Part shown: piece by piece, positions 1-4,688 of the stretch | How positions within the stretch are numbered: position 1 is the first letter of the stretch | How the letters are laid out: each line of letters starts with the position of its first letter | Source: Microcaldota archaeon | GTDB taxonomy: Archaea; Micrarchaeota; Micrarchaeia; Burarchaeales; JACQQB01 | Reading direction: 5' to 3' | Assembly: GCA_016207225.1 (NCBI GenBank) | Contig: JACQQB010000047.1 | Location: 1-7,236, forward strand | Length of the DNA: 7,236 bases | The notes under the pieces: generated by a model | What the model was told of the DNA's origin: nothing | Databases searched by the model: none | The model's input: the letters and a program-made list of their open reading frames with translations, nothing else | Program-made: the position numbers and the translations under genes

Positions 1-482
1 AGGTCCATCCTGGCTTGGGTGAAAGTGAGAAGAGGGCAGTTTCAATAGGTGGCGGCTTAACTCATAGGTTAAACCTCTCGGATGGCTATTTGATTAAGGA
101 CAATCATGTGAAATCAGTAGAAAAAGAGCTTGGTATCAGCAGATATAGAGCATTGGGGATTGCGATAGAGCGTGTTATGAAGCACAGAGCAGGGGGGAAT
201 AGAAAGCTATTTGTTGAAGTTGAAGTTTGGAACCTCGCAGAGGCACTCTTGGCAGCAAGAAAAGATGTGAATGCAATACTGATAGATAACAGAAAACCTA
301 ACGAGATTAAAGAGATTGTTACAGAAGTAAGAAAAGCAAATAGTAAGGTGATAATCGAAGCTTCTGGCGGAATCAAAAGTAAAAATATTGCCAAGTTTCT
401 GGCTACTGGGGTTGATTTTGTTTCAATGAGCGAGCTAACATTAGCCAGTAAGCCGGTAGATATAAGCTTGGAGTTAGTTTGA
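1..482 (+). CDS. nadC: Nicotinate-nucleotide pyrophosphorylase (quinolinate phosphoribosyltransferase), 3' part
   Basis: This enzyme condenses quinolinate with PRPP, releasing CO2 and pyrophosphate, to give nicotinate mononucleotide in cytosolic NAD synthesis. About 159 residues are visible, in the frame beginning at base 3. The family is usually 270-290 residues, so the N-terminal part lies before the window and no start can be chosen; an in-frame TTG at 15 is not a credible start because homology continues upstream of it (HPG motif). Seen motifs, in order: GGG-x2-HR (about bases 48-68; the His-Arg pair binds quinolinate), LIKDNH (about 90-107), EVEV (about 216-227), IDN (about 282-290), EASGGI and a C-terminal VDISLEL. 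These follow the known NadC order, including the Lys, Glu and Asp of the active site. Its TGA overlaps the 3' end of the convergent nadA by 9 bases. Recognition is firm. Confidence 0.95.
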   Translation, partial: VHPGLGESEKRAVSIGGGLTHRLNLSDGYLIKDNHVKSVEKELGISRYRALGIAIERVMKHRAGGNRKLFVEVEVWNLAEALLAARKDVNAILIDNRKPNEIKEIVTEVRKANSKVIIEASGGIKSKNIAKFLATGVDFVSMSELTLASKPVDISLELV

Positions 483-1505
483 AGTAAGTTCAAACATTCT
501 TTGCAGTGACCTTTCGGCCCTTTTTCTTGTTTCTTCAGGTATTGTTACAATTTGCTCTGGTTTCGGATTTTTAAGAGCCTGGAGTATGTTTAGAAGGTTA
601 TTCTTTTTCATGTATGGACATAAATTACACATTCCAATGAATTCTTTGTCACTGTGCTCTACGCGCATTCGGTCTGCTAAACCACATTCTGTAATCAGCA
701 TGAATTTCTTTGAATCGCTGGCTTTAACATATTTGACCATGTCTTCTGTTCCGCCTGCTAAGTCCACTTTATCTATGACTGAAGGGGAACATTCAGTGTG
801 TGCCAGTATTTTGAGGTCTGGATATGCCTTCCTGAATTCATCTACCCTTTCACCTGTAAAGTCCTTATGAACAATGCAGTAACCATCCCAGGAAATTATT
901 TTTTTGTCTGTAAGCTTGGCTATGTTTTGAGCCATGAATTGATCGGGTATGAAGATTATTTCTTTATCTGGTAATGATTGGACTATTTTCAAAGCATTGG
1001 CTGAAGTGCAACAAATGTCTGATTCTGCCTTAACTTCCGCACTTGTGTTAACATAGCAGATTACTGGAGCATTTGGATGTCGGGCTTTTAGCTTTTTTAC
1101 ATCCTCTCCAGTAATTGAATCTGACAGCGAGCAACCGGCATCCCTAGCAGGAACTAACACTGTTTTAGTAGGATTGATTATCTTGGCAGTCTCAGCCATG
1201 AAGACTACACCACTAAAAAGAATAACATCTGAACTAGTTTCTTGGGCCTTTTTACTCAAGCCGTATGAATCACCTACAAAGTCAGCAATACCATAGACAA
1301 TGTCTGGTGTTTGGTAGGAATGAGCCAGGAGTATTGCATTTTTCTCTTTTTTTAGCCTGTTAATCTCTAGAGTAATCGGAGCATAAACTAAGCAGATGTC
1401 CATTGTCCAGTCAAGATGTGAAAGTTTAGAAAAAAGTCTCTCAGCCTCTTCCTTTATTTCCTGTTGAGTAAACTGAACAGTTTGCACACTAGTGCCATTA
1501 TTCAT
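474..1505 (-). CDS. nadA: Quinolinate synthase, [4Fe-4S] enzyme
   Basis: NadA condenses iminoaspartate with dihydroxyacetone phosphate to give quinolinate, using an oxygen-sensitive [4Fe-4S] cluster. The 343-residue protein is full length. The three expected cluster ligands are visible: Cys125 in DAGCSLSD, Cys210 in DGYCIVHKDF and Cys296 in MCNLCPYMK. Other signatures are LLAHSYQTPDI (59-69), GDSYGLSKKA (78-87), MAETAKI (103-109) and YVNTSAEVKAESD (151-163). The N-terminal extension before EINRLKKEKNA, and motifs such as CCTSANAL, resemble the long form common in proteobacteria more than the short form of about 300 residues in hyperthermophilic archaea; this comparison is from memory. The ATG at 1505 is supported by a box A 27 bases upstream, implying a leaderless message. 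The gene converges on nadC, which carries out the next step. Confidence 0.97.
   Translation of the reverse strand: MNNGTSVQTVQFTQQEIKEEAERLFSKLSHLDWTMDICLVYAPITLEINRLKKEKNAILLAHSYQTPDIVYGIADFVGDSYGLSKKAQETSSDVILFSGVVFMAETAKIINPTKTVLVPARDAGCSLSDSITGEDVKKLKARHPNAPVICYVNTSAEVKAESDICCTSANALKIVQSLPDKEIIFIPDQFMAQNIAKLTDKKIISWDGYCIVHKDFTGERVDEFRKAYPDLKILAHTECSPSVIDKVDLAGGTEDMVKYVKASDSKKFMLITECGLADRMRVEHSDKEFIGMCNLCPYMKKNNLLNILQALKNPKPEQIVTIPEETRKRAERSLQRMFELTSN
521..535 (+). terminator. Possible T-rich terminator for nadC
   Basis: The plus strand has a pyrimidine tract, TTTTTCTTGTTTCTT, 39 bases after the nadC stop codon and inside the antisense of nadA. Archaeal RNA polymerase commonly stops at T-rich tracts without a hairpin, so this is a reasonable end for the nadC transcript. 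The tract also encodes the Lys/Arg-rich end of NadA, so it may be a coding coincidence. Confidence 0.25.
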
Positions 1506-1527
1506 AATGATATTTTTAGCTTGAGAG

Positions 1528-1536
1528 ATATAAAAA
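1528..1536 (-). promoter_or_regulatory. Box A (TATA) promoter of nadA, leaderless
   Basis: The minus strand reads TTTTTATAT here, centred 27 bases before the nadA ATG. Archaeal transcription normally starts about 25-27 bases downstream of the box A centre, so the predicted start falls on or next to the start codon. No Shine-Dalgarno site is present between box and ATG, which agrees with leaderless initiation. Confidence 0.6.
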
Positions 1537-1570
1537 CCTATTATTCGTTAGCAAGCGTATGAATTAGGTT
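1535..1570 (-). terminator. Possible hairpin plus T-run ending the HExxH gene
   Basis: An imperfect inverted repeat pairs AACCTA (1535-1540) with TAGGTT (1565-1570) and ATTC (1543-1546) with GAAT (1561-1564), leaving a 2-base bulge and a 14-base loop. On the minus strand it lies six bases after the stop codon of the HExxH gene and runs into a T-run (1536-1532). It resembles an intrinsic terminator whose T-run also forms part of the nadA box A. It could instead be a regulator-binding site upstream of nadA, or chance in AT-rich DNA. Confidence 0.3.
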
Positions 1571-1575
1571 AGTAA

Positions 1576-2076
1576 TTATTTGATGTAAGTAAGACTGCTC
1601 CTATCAAACTTATCGACAACCTTTATTGGCATGTTTTCATTAATAGGAAAGTCGAACTTGTAGGTCAGATATGGTATGAATTGCCTTAAATCCAGTGCCA
1701 TTTGAGTAGTTATGTGCTCTTCCCCAAATATTTTTCTGCAAAGGGAATGAACAAATTTCCTAACTTGCAATTCATCCAAAACCCCTAGTGTGTGCAGGTA
1801 TTCATGAGCTAAGACTACAAATGTATAAGGTTTAAGAAATTCAGGTTTGGTTTTTTTAATCCTTTGTAAAGGAGTGGAGTTCATTATTATGATGTTGGTT
1901 CCGATTGTGTGATAGCCGCCTAGAAAACCGGCATTTGAGCCGCCTAATTCAACCAAACCTAGGGTTAAGCCTGCCCTATGCATTCTAAAAGTCTTTTCTA
2001 CGCTATCTTTCACTAATTCGAAGATGTCTGCCAAATCCTGTGTGTTTTCCAATTCTTGCAAGTACTTTTCATCCAT
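1576..2076 (-). CDS. Putative HExxH zinc metallopeptidase-like protein, archaeal conserved family
   Basis: This 166-residue soluble protein has no signal peptide or membrane segment. The central motif HEYLHTLGVLDE (residues 91-102) is an HExxH zinc-binding/catalytic signature in a helix, with His91 and His95 as likely ligands and Glu92 as the likely general base. A third ligand is not obvious; Glu102 and His121 are candidates. A Gly-rich segment, ELGGSNAGFLGGYH (43-56), followed by a beta-like TNIIIMNSTPL (60-70), precedes it and may form the substrate-binding edge strand. I recall similar small proteins of unknown function in archaea but cannot name a family. The peptidase role rests on the motif; the substrate is unknown. 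The ATG at 2076 fits a perfect TTTATATA box A about 26 bases upstream, so the mRNA is predicted leaderless. The gene diverges from the ZIP-like gene. Confidence 0.75.
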   Translation of the reverse strand: MDEKYLQELENTQDLADIFELVKDSVEKTFRMHRAGLTLGLVELGGSNAGFLGGYHTIGTNIIIMNSTPLQRIKKTKPEFLKPYTFVVLAHEYLHTLGVLDELQVRKFVHSLCRKIFGEEHITTQMALDLRQFIPYLTYKFDFPINENMPIKVVDKFDRSSLTYIK

Positions 2077-2097
2077 GGGTAAATTTTATTAAAGGTG

Positions 2098-2106
2098 ATA
2101 TATAAA
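2098..2106. promoter_or_regulatory. Single TATA box probably serving two divergent genes
   Basis: The minus strand reads TTTATATAT, which contains the ideal archaeal box A, centred about 26 bases before the HExxH gene's ATG (2076). Read on the plus strand the same bases are ATATATAAA, centred about 32 bases before the ZIP-like ATG (2135), which would give a leader of about 6 bases. No other TATA-like element or Shine-Dalgarno site is visible in the 58-base gap. Confidence 0.55.
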
Positions 2107-2134
2107 GATACGTCTAAGATCAAGCTGTGAACTT

Positions 2135-2821
2135 ATGGTAGAAGTACTTTTGAAAATTGTGGGTGCAGTTCTTCTTACAGTAATAGGCTATTTTTCAGAG
2201 GTAATCGAGCACCGATTCAAGAAATACCATGATATAGTTTTAGGCTTTGGAACAGGCTCGTTCATTACGTTTATTTTTTTGGACTTGTTGCCTGAAGCAA
2301 TAGTTAATGAGGCGTCTTACATTTATTTTCTACTTGGCTTCATTGTTTTTCACATTGTGAAGAAATACATATTTCAGCATGCGATAGGCAAAGAAAGGAA
2401 GCATTATGCAGTTATTTTAGACAGAGGTGAGGAGTTTATTAAAAATGTGACAGAAGGCGTTACAGTTGTTTTTTCATTGGATTTTGCAGTTGCAAAGAGC
2501 TTTTTGGTTTTTATACCGCTGATTCTGCGTAAAATATCCTTCTCAGTTTTGCTTACCCCTCTGCATCATTATGAAGGAAAAGACTCCAATCTTTTAGGTA
2601 TTATCGCACAGGCAGGAACCATAGTAGGAACAATTATGGCTCTTCAATTCTCACCTGCAAGTGAACTATTCAAAGCCTCATTTCCTTTCGTTATAGGCGC
2701 ATTGCTGTATATGGTACTTAGGGACATATTTCCAAAAGAGAAGGAAGGGAGTGTGGAGTTCTTTGCCATAGGTGTTGCAGTAACCTATGTGTTGATCCAT
2801 GCACTCAAAACCGTTGCTTAG
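2135..2821 (+). CDS. ZIP-family-like membrane protein with degenerate metal site
   Basis: The 228-residue protein is very hydrophobic, with about eight likely membrane segments (roughly residues 4-20, 33-53, 60-80, 102-120, 122-141, 153-172, 181-199 and 207-224), as in ZIP zinc/iron importers. GFGTGSFITFIFLDLLPEA (37-55) matches the ZIP TM2 pattern ending in LLPEA, and IGALLYMVLRDIFPKE (187-202) matches TM7. The metal-binding motifs do not hold. TM4 HNxxEG appears as KNVTEG (103-108), with His replaced by Lys but Glu107 kept. TM5 HEIPE appears as RKISF (132-136), losing His and both acidic positions. It may transport something other than divalent metal, or act as a sensor or structural protein. 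His-rich PLHHYEGK (142-149) follows TM5. The start is the first ATG after the shared promoter. Its TAG overlaps the aspartase stop by 4 bases. The ZIP-like fold is a good call; the function is open. Confidence 0.75.
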   Translation: MVEVLLKIVGAVLLTVIGYFSEVIEHRFKKYHDIVLGFGTGSFITFIFLDLLPEAIVNEASYIYFLLGFIVFHIVKKYIFQHAIGKERKHYAVILDRGEEFIKNVTEGVTVVFSLDFAVAKSFLVFIPLILRKISFSVLLTPLHHYEGKDSNLLGIIAQAGTIVGTIMALQFSPASELFKASFPFVIGALLYMVLRDIFPKEKEGSVEFFAIGVAVTYVLIHALKTVA

Positions 2822-4293
2822 CTTTTGTAGTTGTGTGAATGTATCTGCGCAATGATTCTCTTGTAGTTAGAGCTTGATTTTATCTTGTTAGCCAAGGCCG
2901 TGTTTATTGCCCCTGGTTTGATCATTGCCTGTGCGGATAGGATTCTTTCCATGTCATGCTTGTCGATTAAGTTTTTCTCTTGGACTACTTGCCTTAATGA
3001 TTTGTTTTTCTTCAGTCCTTCTTTTACGATGAATGCCATAACCTCATAACCCAGATACGGGTTGAGGGCTGTGGCTAAGCAAAGACTGTTCTCCAATAAG
3101 CTCCTGCACCTTGCAACATTTGCTGACATTTTGGTTACGCATAATATCCTGAAGGTCCTTAGTGCATTTGTTAGAAGTTGTATTGAGAAAAAAAGGTTAT
3201 AGGCCATTACTGGTGTTATGACGTTTAGCTCAAGCTGGCTTCTTTGTGCGCCAAGAGTTACAAGATAGTCGTTAGCCATCGTCTGGTAAGTGGCCATTTC
3301 CATTGCTTCGACTATAGATGGGTTGACTTTTCCTGGCATTATCGATGAGCCTGGCTCTACTTCATGCAGAATTATTTCCGCTATGCCAGCCTTTGGACCT
3401 GAGACTAAAAGCTTGAAATCATTGCATATTTTATTAACTGTAATGGCAAGCATCCTCAGACCATTTGAGGTATTTACAAAGGTATTCATGTTCCAGTTTA
3501 GTTCAACCATGTTGTTAGTTTGCCTTAGCCTAAAGCCCGTGAGACGAGACATTTCCTTTACAACCATAAATCTGTAGCGTGGGTCTGTGTTTATTCCTGT
3601 ACCAACTGCAGTTCCTCCCATGTGCACTTCTTTTAGTCTTTCGGTTGTTTTTTGGATCTCTATCAGGTCTTTATGAACTGCGTCAGCATATGCTTCAAAT
3701 TCCTGGCCAAGACTTATTGGTACTGCATCCTGGATGTGTGTTCTCCCTGTTTTAAGAACATTCCTGAACTGCTTTGATTTTTTCCTTAGTATCTTTTCAA
3801 ATTCTTTGACTTCTCTGAATAGGTCCTGTAACAGGACTAACGTGGTCAAGCGCATTGCTGTTGGAATTACATCGTTTGTGGATTGTGCCATGTTTACATC
3901 GTTATTTGAATGGACAATACGGTAGTTACCTCGCTTCCCACCTAGAATCTCTATAGCCCTGTTGGCCGCTACGTCGTTTACATTCATGTTCAAAGGAGTT
4001 CCTGCTCCTGCTTGGAAAACATCGATGGAGAATTGATCCTCGAACTTACCTTTTGCGATTTCATCACATGCTTGGATAATGGCTTTGGCAACCTTTTCAT
4101 CCATCAAGCCCAAATCCATGTTTGCCTTTGCGGCTGCCCCTTTGATGTATGCTAATTGTATGTTGAAGATATGTGGCAATCTCCAGGGGCTTATTTTGAA
4201 GTTATCCCTTGCTCTTTGAGTAAAGACACCGTAATATGCTTCGCTTGGAACTTTGACTTTTCCAATAGAGTCACTTTCTATCCTTATAGCCAT
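2818..4293 (-). CDS. aspA: Aspartate ammonia-lyase (aspartase), fumarase/aspartase superfamily
   Basis: The enzyme reversibly converts L-aspartate to fumarate and ammonia in the cytosol. From the ATG at 4293 it is 491 residues, close to the usual 470-500. Active-site elements of Bacillus-type aspartases are present: GAGTPLNMNVND (96-107, Thr99), QSTND (137-141), TGRTHIQDAVP (182-192, His186) and the mobile SS loop GSSIMPGKVNP (315-325, with catalytic Ser316 and Lys322). The form GAGT-x2-NMN and overall resemblance favour aspartase over class II fumarase, whose usual form is GSGT-x2-NMN, though fumarase is not excluded. An in-frame TTG at 4308 would add MRGGK, but the ATG has a GGTGGT ribosome site three bases upstream and is preferred. 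It lies 25 bases after the glutaredoxin gene on the same strand, so cotranscription is likely. It could feed aspartate toward NAD synthesis, but belongs to a different transcript from nadA and nadC. Confidence 0.9.
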   Translation of the reverse strand: MAIRIESDSIGKVKVPSEAYYGVFTQRARDNFKISPWRLPHIFNIQLAYIKGAAAKANMDLGLMDEKVAKAIIQACDEIAKGKFEDQFSIDVFQAGAGTPLNMNVNDVAANRAIEILGGKRGNYRIVHSNNDVNMAQSTNDVIPTAMRLTTLVLLQDLFREVKEFEKILRKKSKQFRNVLKTGRTHIQDAVPISLGQEFEAYADAVHKDLIEIQKTTERLKEVHMGGTAVGTGINTDPRYRFMVVKEMSRLTGFRLRQTNNMVELNWNMNTFVNTSNGLRMLAITVNKICNDFKLLVSGPKAGIAEIILHEVEPGSSIMPGKVNPSIVEAMEMATYQTMANDYLVTLGAQRSQLELNVITPVMAYNLFFSIQLLTNALRTFRILCVTKMSANVARCRSLLENSLCLATALNPYLGYEVMAFIVKEGLKKNKSLRQVVQEKNLIDKHDMERILSAQAMIKPGAINTALANKIKSSSNYKRIIAQIHSHNYKS

Positions 4294-4296
4294 TTT

Positions 4297-4302
4297 ACCA
4301 CC
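4297..4302 (-). promoter_or_regulatory. Ribosome binding site deciding the aspA start
   Basis: The minus strand reads GGTGGT, then AAA, then ATG at 4293. It partly matches the archaeal anti-Shine-Dalgarno sequence (GGTG core). Its position inside the 5-codon extension that the upstream TTG would add argues for the ATG. Confidence 0.55.
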
Positions 4303-4318
4303 ACGCAAACATTAGAAT

Positions 4319-4567
4319 TTAAACTAAGCTCAATGCTTTCTTAAGTGCCGGCACATCAAAGCCAACAATAATGGTTCCGTCTATATCAGTAACAGGTATG
4401 CCAGTCTGACCGCTTTTTTCAATAACTTCCTTGGCATATTCTTCTTTTTCTTCAATATCCTTTACTTCGTATTTTATGTTATTTTGAGTTAAAAATTGTA
4501 CGACTCTCTTACACCAGGGGCACCATGGAGCCGAATAAACAGTTATTTTTTTTTCATGGTCAGTCAT
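4319..4567 (-). CDS. Glutaredoxin-like thiol-disulfide oxidoreductase, CPWC
   Basis: This 82-residue protein has the complete minimal glutaredoxin fold. It shows a first beta strand KITVYSAPW, the redox motif CPWC (Cys16-Pro-Trp-Cys19), KYEVKDIEE (strand two), the cis-proline motif TGIPVTDIDG (residues 55-64, Pro58) and a GFD turn (69-71) before the last helix. It resembles the small glutaredoxin-like/NrdH/YruB group, which take electrons from thioredoxin reductase or low-molecular-weight thiols; the true partner is not shown. It is cytosolic, with no signal peptide. The ATG at 4567 is fixed by a GGTGA site four bases upstream. It is the first gene of a probable two-gene operon with aspA and diverges from the aminotransferase. 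Why a redoxin precedes an aspartase, which needs no redox cofactor, is not clear. Confidence 0.9.
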   Translation of the reverse strand: MTDHEKKITVYSAPWCPWCKRVVQFLTQNNIKYEVKDIEEKEEYAKEVIEKSGQTGIPVTDIDGTIIVGFDVPALKKALSLV

Positions 4568-4571
4568 TATT

Positions 4572-4576
4572 TCACC
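4572..4576 (-). promoter_or_regulatory. Shine-Dalgarno site of the glutaredoxin gene
   Basis: The minus strand reads GGTGA, followed by AATA and the ATG. This is a strong archaeal-type site with ideal spacing, showing that this transcript has a leader, unlike its neighbours. Confidence 0.65.
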
Positions 4577-4603
4577 AGCATAATGAAGTAGTTACTTTAA
4601 GTA

Positions 4604-4620
4604 GAATAAATTTAAAAAGG
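4604..4620 (-). promoter_or_regulatory. AT-rich box A region of the glutaredoxin-aspA operon
   Basis: On the minus strand the stretch CCTTTTTAAATTTATTC contains TTTTTAAA (4618-4611). A start about 26 bases downstream would lie near 4588 and give a leader of about 20 bases that includes the GGTGA site. The exact octamer is ambiguous because the region is uniformly AT-rich. Confidence 0.45.
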
Positions 4621-4660
4621 TTGAGACACGACACTTGATGAATTGTTCACATACAAAAAC

Positions 4661-4668
4661 TTTTAAAG
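4661..4668 (+). promoter_or_regulatory. Box A promoter of the aminotransferase operon, leaderless
   Basis: TTTTAAAG is centred about 25 bases before the ATG at 4689, preceded by an A-rich stretch (ACAAAAAC) suitable for TFB contact. Transcription would start at or beside the ATG. No Shine-Dalgarno site is present. Confidence 0.5.
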
Positions 4669-4669
4669 A

Positions 4670-4684
4670 GGGTTAGATAAACCC
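4670..4684 (+). repeat. Perfect inverted repeat between box A and the aminotransferase ATG
   Basis: GGGTT (4670-4674) and AACCC (4680-4684) flank a 5-base centre, AGATA. If the mRNA is leaderless, this 15-base element lies at about -19 to -5 of the promoter, where a bound protein would block polymerase, so it is a candidate operator. A 5-bp repeat can also arise by chance. Confidence 0.4.
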
Positions 4685-4688
4685 ACAT

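Noticed and set aside
104..493. Long open frame on the minus strand opposite nadC encoding a hydrophobic, membrane-like peptide
   Set aside because: It lies wholly opposite nadC, which has all family motifs; its Leu/Ser/Ile richness is what antisense of Lys/Glu-rich coding sequence produces, and no promoter or ribosome site precedes it.
2818..4293. Annotation as class II fumarase
   Set aside because: The shared SS-loop signature fits both, but the GAGT-x2-NMN segment and general similarity to Bacillus aspartase favour aspartase; fumarase is kept only as an alternative.
4294..4308. TTG start adding MRGGK to the aspartase
   Set aside because: Those codons are the ribosome binding site of the ATG at 4293, and relatives begin close to that ATG.
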